A stretch of DNA of 40,719 bases from an uncultured Eubacteriales bacterium (GCA_949299375.1 CASGAH010000009.1:1-40719), one strand, 5' to 3'. Counted from the stretch's first letter, positions 8,079-17,133 are shown. The notes: generated from the sequence alone by a model not told the origin. Made by a program: numbers and translations.

Positions 8079-8097
8079 TTGACGTTCTTCCAACCTG

Positions 8098-8126
8098 ATT
8101 GTATACCGTTTGCGTTCGATTGTCAA
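8098..8126 (-). promoter_or_regulatory. Promoter driving mrp through antisense of tRNA-Ala
   Basis: Minus strand: -35 TTGACA (8126-8121), 17-bp spacer, -10 TACAAT (8103-8098). It is a near-consensus promoter. The transcript would start near 8091 and cross the whole tRNA-Ala gene in antisense before reaching mrp at 7914. Confidence 0.6.
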
Positions 8127-8187
8127 CATTCCTTTTGGAATCCTGTCTGACCCGTCTGACCCGAACAAGACGAATTCTCTCTTCTGA

Positions 8188-10725
8188 TTACTGAATGGAT
8201 ACCACTTTATAGTCCTGATCTTCCACCGCTTTTCTCAAAACAGCATCCTCAACGGCTTTGTTGAGTGTCACAACTGCACTTCCCGCTTCGTGGCTCACAA
8301 CTGCCTGATCTACTTCCGGAAGTGCTTCCAACACTTTCTTTACTCTCGCCTCGCAGTGTCCGCACATCATTCCCTCAATCTTCATTGTCTTTTCCATTTT
8401 TGGGTTCTCCTTTTTCTTTTTTCTATTTCTTTTTTTATCTTTTCCCGCGTCGCGCATCGGGAAGAAATTCAGGCGCAGCGCATTGGAAACAACGCAAAAG
8501 CTGGACAGGCTCATGGCAGCCGCGCCAAACATCGGATTTAATTTCCACTGGAAGATCGGGATCCAGACACCTGCCGCCAGGGGAATTCCGATCACGTTGT
8601 AGAAAAACGCCCAGAACAGATTTTCATGAATGTTTCGCAGCGTCGCCCGGCTCAGGCGAATGGCGGCCGGCACATCTGTAAGTCTGCTTTTCATCAGCAC
8701 AACATCCGCAGCATCCACCGCAATATCGGTTCCCGCGCCGATGGCGATTCCGATATCTGCCCTTGTCAGCGCCGGGGCATCGTTGATTCCGTCTCCGACC
8801 ATCGCCACCTTTCCAGTCTCCTTGAGCGAGCGGATGACACTTTCTTTTCCATCCGGCAGGACTCCGGCAATCACCTCATCGACCCCCGCCTGCTTTCCAA
8901 TGGCTCTGGCGGTCCGCTCATTGTCCCCGGTCAGCATGATGACACGAATTCCCATATTTTGCAGCTCTCTCACTGCCTGAGGGCTGTCTTCTTTGATCTC
9001 ATCCGCAACTGCGATGATTCCGGAAAACTTCTGCCCGCTCGCAAAAAACAGCGGTGTTTTACCTTCCTCTGCCAGCTGCTTCGCCCGCTCCTGAAACGGC
9101 TGCGGCACAGAAAGCTGGCTGCTGATAAATGCCGCGCTCCCTCCGATGAGCCGCTCTCCGTTTTTCATTGCAGAAAGCCCGTTTCCAGGCAGCGCCTGAA
9201 AATCGGAAACATCGGATTCCCCGATCTGTCTTTTTTCTGCCTCGCGCAAAATGGCCTTTGCCAGAGGATGCTCGCTCTTCTTCTCCAGGGAAGCCGCAAG
9301 CAAAAGAAGTTCCTCCTCTTTCACGCCCTGTGCCGGAATCAGGTCCGTCACATTCGGCTCCCCGCTTGTGATCGTACCCGTCTTGTCCAAAACGACGATC
9401 TCCGTCCTTCCGGCTTCTTCCAGGGAAACCGCAGTCTTAAACAGAATTCCCTGTCTGGCGCCCATTCCATTTCCTACCATAATCACCACCGGTGTGGCAA
9501 GTCCAAGTGCACACGGGCAGCTGATTACCAAAACGGAAATTCCTCTCGCAAGGGCGAATCCAAAGCTCTCCCCTGCAATCAGCCAGGCTGCCGCTGCAAT
9601 CAGCGCAATGACAATGACCGCCGGAACAAATACGCCCGACACCCGGTCTGCCACTTTCGCAATCGGCGCCTTCGTCGCCGCAGCGTCGCTGACCATGCGA
9701 ATGATCTGGGAAAGCGTCGTGTCTTCCCCCACCCGGGTCGCTTGACATTGAATAAATCCGGATTGATTGACTGTGGCGGCAGACACACTGTCCCCCGGCA
9801 CTTTGTCGACCGGAATGCTCTCTCCGGTCAGCGCCGCCTCATTGACTGCGCTGCTCCCCTCTGTGATCACTCCGTCAACCGGAATATTTTCTCCCGGACG
9901 AACGACAAAGAAATCTCCTTTCCGCACCTGCTCGATCGGTACGGTCTGCTCCTCCCCATTCCGGAGTACCGTCGCTGTCTTGGGGGCAAGCTTCATCAGA
10001 CTTTTGAGCGCGCTGGTCGTCTTTCCTTTGGAGCGCGCCTCCAGCATCTTGCCCACCGTAATCAGCGTCAGAATCATCGCTGCCGATTCAAAGTAGAATT
10101 CGTGCATATAGTGCAAAACAGCGTCCGCATCCGCGCGCAGCTGTGCGTCTGTCATTGCAAACAGCGCATAGGTGCTGTATCCAAACGATGCGCCGGCTCC
10201 CAGGGCTACGAGCGTGTCCATGTTTGGCGCCCGGTGCCACAGGCTGCGGAATCCGCTGATGAAAAACTTCTGATTGATAACCATCACAGCGACGGTGAGC
10301 AAAAGCTGCAAAAGTCCTATGGCGACATGGTTTTCCGCAAGTTTCGACGGAAGAGGCCATCCCCACATCGTATGTCCCATTGAAACGTACATCAGCGCGA
10401 GGAGAAATCCAAGGGAGGAGAGCAGCCGCTTTTTCAGCACCGGCGTCTCTTTGTCTTTTAACAGTTCTTCCTCCGCCGCTGTGCTCCCCTGCCCTGCTGC
10501 ACTTGCAGCTGCATTGTTTGCAGTTGTATGTTTGAGCGAGGCGCCATACCCGGCCTCCTCAACTGCGGCAATGACCAAGTGAGCATCGGCAGTCCCCTCC
10601 ACCCCCATCGAATTGGTCAGCAGGCTGACCGAGCAGGATGTTACCCCCGGCACTTTTGACACCGCTTTCTCAACGCGGGCGCTGCAGGCCGCGCAGCTCA
10701 TTCCGGTTACAGAATATTGTTCCAC
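8188..10725 (-). CDS. copA: Copper-exporting P-type ATPase with N- and C-terminal metal-binding domains
   Basis: About 845 residues; a P1B-1 ATPase that pumps Cu(I) out of the cytoplasm. It has an N-terminal HMA domain with GMSCAAC (Cys 11 and 14), then membrane helices and TGES. The transmembrane metal-site motif is CPC (403-405), and the phosphorylated aspartate is in DKTGT (Asp447). [12 protein letters not shown] and GDGINDAP motifs follow. After the last helices comes a Lys/Arg-rich linker and a second HMA domain (from Met777) with MMCGHC (Cys 788 and 791), resembling the separate chaperone CopZ. The start is GTG at 10725, with AGGAGG eight bases upstream; the longer frame runs through the promoter. 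The DUF-free single gene is preceded by a CsoR-like operator. The internal Met777 has its own ribosome site. Confidence 0.93.
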   Translation of the reverse strand: MEQYSVTGMSCAACSARVEKAVSKVPGVTSCSVSLLTNSMGVEGTADAHLVIAAVEEAGYGASLKHTTANNAAASAAGQGSTAAEEELLKDKETPVLKKRLLSSLGFLLALMYVSMGHTMWGWPLPSKLAENHVAIGLLQLLLTVAVMVINQKFFISGFRSLWHRAPNMDTLVALGAGASFGYSTYALFAMTDAQLRADADAVLHYMHEFYFESAAMILTLITVGKMLEARSKGKTTSALKSLMKLAPKTATVLRNGEEQTVPIEQVRKGDFFVVRPGENIPVDGVITEGSSAVNEAALTGESIPVDKVPGDSVSAATVNQSGFIQCQATRVGEDTTLSQIIRMVSDAAATKAPIAKVADRVSGVFVPAVIVIALIAAAAWLIAGESFGFALARGISVLVISCPCALGLATPVVIMVGNGMGARQGILFKTAVSLEEAGRTEIVVLDKTGTITSGEPNVTDLIPAQGVKEEELLLLAASLEKKSEHPLAKAILREAEKRQIGESDVSDFQALPGNGLSAMKNGERLIGGSAAFISSQLSVPQPFQERAKQLAEEGKTPLFFASGQKFSGIIAVADEIKEDSPQAVRELQNMGIRVIMLTGDNERTARAIGKQAGVDEVIAGVLPDGKESVIRSLKETGKVAMVGDGINDAPALTRADIGIAIGAGTDIAVDAADVVLMKSRLTDVPAAIRLSRATLRNIHENLFWAFFYNVIGIPLAAGVWIPIFQWKLNPMFGAAAMSLSSFCVVSNALRLNFFPMRDAGKDKKRNRKKKKENPKMEKTMKIEGMMCGHCEARVKKVLEALPEVDQAVVSHEAGSAVVTLNKAVEDAVLRKAVEDQDYKVVSIQ
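8397..8411 (-). promoter_or_regulatory. Internal ribosome site and ATG for the C-terminal CopZ-like domain
   Basis: On the minus strand AGGAGA (8411-8406) sits eight bases before an in-frame ATG (8397-8395, Met777 of CopA). Initiation here would make a free 69-residue HMA protein. The spacing is as good as that of the real gene starts in this window. Confidence 0.4.
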
Positions 10726-10803
10726 GTAGTATCCCTCCTTTATTCTGCCGCAGCAGATCGCATCGACTGCACAGCAGTTGAAATACCTCATCCAGGTGCC
10801 CTT

Positions 10804-10832
10804 ATTATATACCCTGGTAGGGTATCTGTGAA
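10804..10832 (-). promoter_or_regulatory. Promoter of copA
   Basis: Minus strand: -35 TTCACA (10832-10827), exactly 17-bp spacer, consensus -10 TATAAT (10809-10804). The leader to the GTG start is about 70 bases. Confidence 0.75.
10809..10825. promoter_or_regulatory. CsoR-like copper operator
   Basis: A perfect inverted repeat, ATACCCT-3 bp-AGGGTAT, fills the spacer of the copA promoter. It matches the pattern of Cu(I)-sensing CsoR operators in Firmicutes (TACCC...GGGTA), so copper would relieve repression. The assignment to CsoR rather than another repressor is by resemblance; no csoR gene is in the window. Confidence 0.65.
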
Positions 10833-10885
10833 GTAGGATTCTCAAAAATTCCTTCTCCCGGTTTTTTCAGGCTCAAAGCGCATTG

Positions 10886-13516
10886 TTATCTCCAGACGAT
10901 CTCCTGAATGACCTTTGACTCCTCCTGCGAAAGTTCCTCCTCCTCCCAGATATGTAGAACTGCGGAGGAAAACAACGGAACTGCCCTCTGTGCGAGACAT
11001 CTTTCCACTGTCGTCCATGCTGCCTCGCGGGCTGCCGTCGGCAGTGCGCTTTCCTCTTCCCCGCTGCACAGTTCCGCAATCAGCACAATCACCTGATCGA
11101 CGTTTTTTTCCTGCCCTGAAGCGTCCAGCCCCTTTACAAGCTTCCTAGCCAGTCTGGATAATTTCCGGCGGTTTCTGCCGGGCGTTCCTCTCCCGTAGCG
11201 CTGAATCAATGCGTTTAAAATCCACTTATTTAATTCCGGCTGCTCAAAAAACCGCTCATAGAACTTTGCCACGCGATCGTCATCTTTTTCGTAGAGCGCC
11301 ACATACTGCAGCATCACCTGTCTTCTCTTTGGATTTCCCCACTCCATTTTTTCCAAATAGTTTGTATAAAATTTGACAAACTCCGGATCCATCACCGCAA
11401 TCAGCTCCATCGCCTTTCGAATCACATAATTGCTTTGGGAAACCGAGCGCGCCTCGTTCGTAAAATGTTTTTTGGCGACTGACAGGATCTGTCTTTTCTG
11501 GCTGTCGCTCCATCCATCTTTAAACGAAATGCCGATTGTATAGATGTATGCCCGCATAACGTCTGACTGGAAGCATTTTCTTGCCATCTCCATGCAGATC
11601 GGAAAGAAATCCTGCGGATTGGATGCCTGCCCGATGGCTTCCAGCACCCTTGCTATCTGATCGTTCAGATCATACCCTGGCCGCGTCTTATTTCTCTCTA
11701 CCAGGTTTTTCAGCTCATTCATCTCACTTTTTGCATTCAGAATCATTCTTTCATTCGTGCGAATGCCATTTTCCGCCTTCCCGGAATTTTTTAGCGATGT
11801 CATATCCATCTCCATCGTTGTCTTCGTACCGGGTCGGTCCGTAATCCACGCCTCCATCGTCATCATGCGGAGTGAATTGATATAAATCTGAAAGCTGATC
11901 GGCGTGTCCGCCGGAAATGTATTTTTAAACTTCACAACTCTCGTGGCAATGCGCCGGTTGGGAAGATTTTTTGTCTTTCCCCTCCCCAAAAACAATTCGA
12001 TTCCGATGCTGTTGGTCGCCTTGTCCAGTTTGTAGCGATCCCGGATTTCCTCCGAGCGATACGGAAGTTCTGTCCCCGCGGGAATCAGCAGACTGACATA
12101 CCCCCCTCTCAGTCCAAGATTGATGGAGTCGTTGAGAATCGTCCCCGTCCGAAACGTCCCTTTGGGTGTTTCTTTCTTATCTGCGTCCCGCTCCATCGTT
12201 TCGCCGCTGTTTTGGATTCCATATTTGTGCAGGCAATAATGGTAATAGACCGCTCCTCTTGCCACCGCCAAATCCGGATCCGCCGTCTCAAGCGGTTCAA
12301 ATCCAAAAAATTCGCGCAGCCGCTTGCGAATCAGATAAAATTTGGTCATCCCTCCATTTAAAATGACCGCGTCGATGTTGACGCCCTTTCCCGCTTTATC
12401 CAGCACATCGAGCACCGGATAGATGATGTTGTCCACATCTTTTTCGTCCATCCGCTGAATTCTGCTCACATCGCTCTTCTGATACGAGTACCCCATCAGC
12501 GGCGCAAGAATCTCCTCCACCTCCGCTTTTGTGTAGACGCTCGCAAATGCGTACGCGTCATAGAGGTTAACGTCCATCACCTCCTCGATCTCATAGTCAT
12601 CCGGAAGTTCCATCTCTGACATCTGCTGTGCGCTCTGATACGCCGTAGAGAGATTCATTTTCAACTGTTCTGCCAGCTTTCTCAGCTTGCACATCACCTC
12701 TTCCCGACGCCGGATGCTCACTTTGATTCCATTCATCTCCTCAAACCGCTTGAGCATATCTATGGCGAGCAGTTCATCGAAATTGTCCCCTCCAAGCAGC
12801 GTATAGCGGCTGATCGCCAAATCCCGAATGTCCAGAATCCCTTCTTCCGAGTATGCGACCCGGTGCAGCGTCACATCGAGTGTTCCCCCTCCGAGGTCAA
12901 ATACAAGCACATTTTTCTCGCTTTCCAGGGAAAGCAAATCCGGCGGAATCTCTCCGTCTTCCTGCATTCGCATGAAATCATAGATGACCGCCTTCGGCTC
13001 GTACAGCAGAATATCGTGCCGGTTCTCCACATTGATTCCCGCTTTTCTGGCCGCATCGATCGTTGCCTGACACTGATCGGAGTCAAAGGAGGCCGGAACG
13101 GTAATTACGACGTCTCTCAGCTCCTGCTGAAACAGCCGCTTTTTGGCCGCACTCACCATATAGGAAAGAATCTGTCCTGAGACATCTGCCGGCGTCTTGT
13201 CCGGAATCTCACCTGCAAGCGGAACCTGGTCGGTCACTCCCATCAGCGATTTTACCGATTTGCACACATATCCGACGCGGGTTCCGTAGCGGCTTTTGGC
13301 GTAATCCCCCACATCTGTCGCCATCTCTCCCTTGGCGTTTCTATAGTAGAATACAACCGATGGGAGCAAAGGACTTCTGGATGTGCTTCCCGTATCGTTC
13401 TTTCGATCCAGCTCCAGAACAATCGGCTTCATTTTGTTTCTTGTAATGTTCCCGTATGCAATAACAGAATTCGTTGTCCCGAGATCAATTGCGGCATAAA
13501 ACTGTTTTTCTGCCAT
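10886..13516 (-). CDS. Divergent Hsp70 family protein with helical C-terminal extension
   Basis: An 876-residue protein, about 250 longer than DnaK. The nucleotide-binding domain (residues 1-400) keeps the phosphate-1 loop AIDLGTTNSV, the phosphate-2 loop VFDLGGGTLDV and the adenosine segment NGGMTKFYLIRKRL. Residues 425-550 resemble the Hsp70 beta-sandwich substrate domain, including the NDSINLGLRGG strand. After about residue 560 the sequence is alpha-helical with no DnaK lid or EEVD-like tail. It looks like a repeat solenoid, but I cannot name a family. The gene starts at the base after the stop of the upstream MBL/GrpE-like gene (TAA directly followed by ATG), implying coupled translation. 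It is predicted to be a cytoplasmic ATP-driven chaperone specialised for one partner or substrate class. This is not the housekeeping dnaK, which would neighbour grpE/dnaJ/hrcA. Confidence 0.85.
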   Translation of the reverse strand: MAEKQFYAAIDLGTTNSVIAYGNITRNKMKPIVLELDRKNDTGSTSRSPLLPSVVFYYRNAKGEMATDVGDYAKSRYGTRVGYVCKSVKSLMGVTDQVPLAGEIPDKTPADVSGQILSYMVSAAKKRLFQQELRDVVITVPASFDSDQCQATIDAARKAGINVENRHDILLYEPKAVIYDFMRMQEDGEIPPDLLSLESEKNVLVFDLGGGTLDVTLHRVAYSEEGILDIRDLAISRYTLLGGDNFDELLAIDMLKRFEEMNGIKVSIRRREEVMCKLRKLAEQLKMNLSTAYQSAQQMSEMELPDDYEIEEVMDVNLYDAYAFASVYTKAEVEEILAPLMGYSYQKSDVSRIQRMDEKDVDNIIYPVLDVLDKAGKGVNIDAVILNGGMTKFYLIRKRLREFFGFEPLETADPDLAVARGAVYYHYCLHKYGIQNSGETMERDADKKETPKGTFRTGTILNDSINLGLRGGYVSLLIPAGTELPYRSEEIRDRYKLDKATNSIGIELFLGRGKTKNLPNRRIATRVVKFKNTFPADTPISFQIYINSLRMMTMEAWITDRPGTKTTMEMDMTSLKNSGKAENGIRTNERMILNAKSEMNELKNLVERNKTRPGYDLNDQIARVLEAIGQASNPQDFFPICMEMARKCFQSDVMRAYIYTIGISFKDGWSDSQKRQILSVAKKHFTNEARSVSQSNYVIRKAMELIAVMDPEFVKFYTNYLEKMEWGNPKRRQVMLQYVALYEKDDDRVAKFYERFFEQPELNKWILNALIQRYGRGTPGRNRRKLSRLARKLVKGLDASGQEKNVDQVIVLIAELCSGEEESALPTAAREAAWTTVERCLAQRAVPLFSSAVLHIWEEEELSQEESKVIQEIVWR

Positions 13517-15823
13517 TTACTCTATGCTCCCTTCCTCTTTTTCCCGTACGGTTGGCAGCGATATGACAACGGAATCAAATTTCCACCCCGGCCGCTCCAC
13601 GACAACCGTTTTCTTTTCTCCCGGATACGTATACGCTTCCCCGATGTACGTATAATCCGCAAGTTGTTCCACTTCCGCCTCGAAAACTCTTCCCGTTTCC
13701 TCGATCGGCGTGATGTCGCAGTCTTTCACAAATTTCAACAGCTGTTTGAACACAATGGTGAGCGGCAAAAGCTGAGGCGGAATCCGAAACTTATTTTCCC
13801 GCAGAGATGCGAGCCTTCGTTCCACCACTTCTATGCTGTCCAGTAAGTTCCCATAATCCTCTGAATTCATATTGGAGTAGAAGGAGGCAATGGCCGAATG
13901 CTTCGCATCCGCCGCAGTCTCCTCGATCGTCTCATTTAACTCATCCAGCATCGCCTGAACGAGCTCCAGGGAATTTTTATAATTGTTGTTCATAAAGCGA
14001 AGCTGCTCCAGCTCATCTCCAGAGCTAAATCTAGCCGCCGCCTCATTCGATTCTGTCAGCGCCCGCTCTGTTTTCAGGAGGACGTCTTTTGCCGTTCTCC
14101 TGCGGAATGTCATCCCGTATTCTTTCAGAAGACGATCACGGATTGTCCGCAGAAGGCGGTCACAGTATCTCGCCCCGAATGTCGTGGCAATCGGTCGGTA
14201 TTCTTCTGACTTCAAATCCGGATCGATGAGGATTAAAAATACAACGACACATTTTCCGATAAAGAAGCGCTTTCGGCTCTTTCGGTCAATCGGCTCAAGA
14301 TCTTCCGTGAAGGCAGCATACCGCTCCAGCGCTCTGCGGTCGCCGTCGAGCGCCTTCTTCAAGAGCGTAACCCCCTCCTCCACAAGGCTTAACACATAGC
14401 GCCTTTTTTCTTCCGTGTCCAGATTTGCGCTGCGCAGCGCATCTTTGTACTCTTCATAGGAGATCCGACGTGTTCCGACAAACGTGCTCTGCAAAGACTT
14501 GTAGGCAGCATTCTGGTGCCGGTCGGGATAGCGCAGACTTCCATAAATGCTCGCCCACTCGACCGTCAATCTCTTTATGTTGCCTTCTTCTTCATGTGCT
14601 TTTATCAATTCCTTTTGCATCACTTCTCTAAATATCGTTTCGTGCAGCATATCTTTCCCCCTTTTGATATAATATTTTTCTCCATTGACTGTTTGGCAGA
14701 CAGAGGCGGCACTTCCAGCCATTCGGATCATCTCGGCTGGCGGCACCGTTCCCCTCCTGGGATAGACATGGAGCAAATAAACTTCCGATGCGCCCGTCTG
14801 TCGGACAAACTCCAGTGTTTCCGATGCGGACGCGTGAAGACTGTATTGGTCGAAGAAGACCGTCTCAAATCCCGGGCGGGACGCCTCCTGCCCGACTGCG
14901 ACATCACACGTTTCCAGAGCGGACTCCGATGGCGAAATCGTCTTTCCATAGATGGAGTACCCCATGTCGGAGAGCGCGTCGGCGATTGTTCGGCTTTTCT
15001 TCTCCAGGCCAACCAAAACATCCGGAAACACCGTGTTGAGGAAATAAAACAAGTCCAGATGTTTGGGAATGCTTCTGGAAATCAGATACACCTTTTTCTG
15101 GTGCATTCTCTTCCTCCGGATGATCTCTCTCAGGCGAAGGTAATGGTCGCTTTCTGCCCCCTCTTTCTCGTCACAGGAGCGCTGACTGTCCCACTCCGCC
15201 CGGTCAAGATACAGATTGGGCGCATTTAAAAGAAGCGTGTTCGGTCGGAATTTTTCCATCAGCTTCATTCCATTGATTCCGAACATCGTCCGCACACTGA
15301 AATCACCGGAATACAGTATCCTGTAGTTTGGCGTTTCTATCCCGATCATCACCGCCCCCAGCATATGGCCCGCCGGGAAAAAGGTGATGCGGCATCCCTT
15401 GATGGAAAAAGAATCGCCCGCCGGCATCACGCGAATGCGAGGCATAATGGCCTGCGCCAGACGATACTTTTCATTTTTGACCCGATCTGACTCTGCGCGC
15501 CCCGAAATTCTTCCAAGCGAAAGCAGCTGCAGATAAATCAGTTTCTTCGTCTCATCTGTTGTGACAATTTCCGCGTTGGACGCCTGCAAGGCGATCTTTA
15601 CAAAAGAGCCAATGTGGTCATAGTGACCATGGCTGATCAGAATTGCATCAATCTCCGAGAAGTCAGAAATTTCCCGGAGAATCCATTCATAGTCGGGGTA
15701 TAATTCTTCTCCTCTTCGTCTTGCCCCGCAGTCAAGCAGTATTTTCATGCCGTCAATGGACAAAAAATAGGCGGACGCCCCCACTTCGTTGCCGCCTCCG
15801 AGAGGAATCATAAAGCAGCCCAT
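13517..15823 (-). CDS. Metallo-beta-lactamase/RMMBL hydrolase fused to a GrpE-like C-terminal region
   Basis: About 768 residues. The N-terminal 400 form a CPSF/RNase-J-like metallo-beta-lactamase fold. Motif 2 is HGHYDH (65-70), with His153 in AGHML, Asp174 in SGDFS, and the RMMBL motifs SLHAS (His330) and LLHVY (His352). The usual beta-CASP insertion is shortened. Residues 400-600 are helical and charged. Residues about 605-762 look GrpE-like: a long coiled coil, then PIEETGRVFEAEVEQ and KTVVVERPGWKFDSVVISLP. These parallel the 'i.G..FDP..HEAV' and 'TV...GY...R.lRPA.V' strands of GrpE. The GrpE match is my reading by eye, not a profile hit. The adjacent gene is an Hsp70, the natural partner of GrpE. 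The start at 15823 has GAGGGG six bases upstream. Metal-dependent hydrolysis of a nucleic acid is possible but unproven. Confidence 0.72.
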   Translation of the reverse strand: MGCFMIPLGGGNEVGASAYFLSIDGMKILLDCGARRRGEELYPDYEWILREISDFSEIDAILISHGHYDHIGSFVKIALQASNAEIVTTDETKKLIYLQLLSLGRISGRAESDRVKNEKYRLAQAIMPRIRVMPAGDSFSIKGCRITFFPAGHMLGAVMIGIETPNYRILYSGDFSVRTMFGINGMKLMEKFRPNTLLLNAPNLYLDRAEWDSQRSCDEKEGAESDHYLRLREIIRRKRMHQKKVYLISRSIPKHLDLFYFLNTVFPDVLVGLEKKSRTIADALSDMGYSIYGKTISPSESALETCDVAVGQEASRPGFETVFFDQYSLHASASETLEFVRQTGASEVYLLHVYPRRGTVPPAEMIRMAGSAASVCQTVNGEKYYIKRGKDMLHETIFREVMQKELIKAHEEEGNIKRLTVEWASIYGSLRYPDRHQNAAYKSLQSTFVGTRRISYEEYKDALRSANLDTEEKRRYVLSLVEEGVTLLKKALDGDRRALERYAAFTEDLEPIDRKSRKRFFIGKCVVVFLILIDPDLKSEEYRPIATTFGARYCDRLLRTIRDRLLKEYGMTFRRRTAKDVLLKTERALTESNEAAARFSSGDELEQLRFMNNNYKNSLELVQAMLDELNETIEETAADAKHSAIASFYSNMNSEDYGNLLDSIEVVERRLASLRENKFRIPPQLLPLTIVFKQLLKFVKDCDITPIEETGRVFEAEVEQLADYTYIGEAYTYPGEKKTVVVERPGWKFDSVVISLPTVREKEEGSIE

Positions 15824-15856
15824 AAAGCACCCCTCATTTCCTGTTAGAATCACTTT

Positions 15857-15885
15857 ATTATACTCTATTTTGCATTATTTTGCAA
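15857..15885 (-). promoter_or_regulatory. Promoter of the MBL/GrpE-like - Hsp70 unit
   Basis: Minus strand: -35 TTGCAA (15885-15880), 17-bp spacer, consensus -10 TATAAT (15862-15857). Two direct copies of TGCAAAAT, ten bases apart (15884-15877 and 15874-15867), overlap the -35 and spacer. They could be a protein-binding site. Confidence 0.65.
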
Positions 15886-15957
15886 ACGGTTCTAGACTTT
15901 ATGCGCCATTTTCACAAAATTTTGACGGATTTGTGACGATGGGGAGCGGGCTTCGCA

Positions 15958-17133
15958 CTACGCCTCGAGATAATTCCGGTCAATCGTTATGACACACTGA
16001 TACCGGTCGTCAATCTCTTTCATCAGCCGTGTAATCTGCTGGATCAGACGATCTGTCTTCTCCCGATTATAGGAGAATGGAACAGCCACGCAAAAAAGGA
16101 GCGTTATCTGTTCCTGTCCGTTGACGAGGCGAAAGTCGTGAAACGTCAGCCGCTCATCCAAAACATCGATCACATGTTTTAGCTTCTCCTTGACGGCAAG
16201 CACTTTTTCATCGTGAATTTCCACCGGATCCATATGAATCACGAGGAAGAGATTTCGCGTCCTCGCCGCATCCCGCTCGATTCGGTCGATGATTTCGTGG
16301 GATGTCTCGATGCTGACGTCGCAGGGGACTTCCGCATGAATCGATGCCATACTCCGGTTTGGCCCGTAATTGTGTATGATCAGATCATGTGTCCCCACAA
16401 TCCCCTCATACGATTCCACCATCTCCTGAATTTGATGGTACAGCTCCGGATCCGGTCTCTGTCCGATCAGCGGTTCCAGTGTGTCTTTTGCAATCCGGAT
16501 TCCCGTCCAGATGACAAGCGCCGAGACAGCAATTCCCGTGACGGCATCGATCTGGAGTGATGTGAAGTGGCATACGAGCGCGGAAAGAATCGTCGCTCCG
16601 GTTACAATCACATCGCCCGCCGAATCCGCCGCCGTGGCGAGAACGACTTTGGAATCAATCCGCCTTCCTATGTTCCGGTTGAAGAAAAACATCCATATTT
16701 TCACACAGACGGACAGGACAAGAAGCCCGAACGGGATCCATTCCAGGACAATCGGTTCCGGGTGAAGCAATTTTCCAACGGATGATTTTAGACTATTGAT
16801 TCCAACTTCCATGACAAGAAATGAGACGATCAGCGCTGCAATGTATTCAATCCTTCCATGTCCGAACGGGTGCTCCCGGTCCGCCGGTTTGCTCGCCATC
16901 TTGACACCGATAAAACTGATGATCGAGGATGCCGCATCCGACAGGTTATTCAGCGCATCCGCAGTAATGGCCAACGAGTGCATCCAGACGCCAATCCCCC
17001 ACTTCCCGGCAAACAGGAGCAGGTTGCAAAAAATTCCAACGCAGCTGGACAGTATCCCATATCGCGCGCGAACGCGCGTCTCCTTCGTATTTTCATATTC
17101 TTTCACAAACAACTTCACAAGAAACTCTGTCAT
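15958..17133 (-). CDS. Cation diffusion facilitator family transporter
   Basis: About 391 residues: six membrane helices in residues 25-210, then a cytoplasmic CDF dimerisation domain, then an additional C-terminal segment (about residues 290-391). CDF proteins exchange divalent metal for protons. The second helix has D59-ALNNLS-D66 and the fifth has the pair in AADSAGD. Aspartates at both positions rather than a histidine pair are seen in Mn/Fe-type members, so zinc specificity is not assured. HPFGHGRIEY is the family's conserved loop. The start at 17133 has GGAAGG seven bases upstream; the open frame extends 35 codons into the leader but is not conserved coding. It is transcribed alone from 17237-17264 through a structured leader. 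Confidence 0.9.
   Translation of the reverse strand: MTEFLVKLFVKEYENTKETRVRARYGILSSCVGIFCNLLLFAGKWGIGVWMHSLAITADALNNLSDAASSIISFIGVKMASKPADREHPFGHGRIEYIAALIVSFLVMEVGINSLKSSVGKLLHPEPIVLEWIPFGLLVLSVCVKIWMFFFNRNIGRRIDSKVVLATAADSAGDVIVTGATILSALVCHFTSLQIDAVTGIAVSALVIWTGIRIAKDTLEPLIGQRPDPELYHQIQEMVESYEGIVGTHDLIIHNYGPNRSMASIHAEVPCDVSIETSHEIIDRIERDAARTRNLFLVIHMDPVEIHDEKVLAVKEKLKHVIDVLDERLTFHDFRLVNGQEQITLLFCVAVPFSYNREKTDRLIQQITRLMKEIDDRYQCVITIDRNYLEA

Noticed and set aside
7915-8079. A 55-codon N-terminal extension of the Mrp frame
   Set aside because: It is the reverse complement of tRNA-Ala and its flank; the codon after it has a proper ribosome site and the family's cysteine motif.
8626-10383. Long open frame (585 codons) on the plus strand opposite copA
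   Set aside because: It lies wholly within a well-conserved ATPase gene and its composition (Arg, His, Cys-rich) is that of an antisense shadow.
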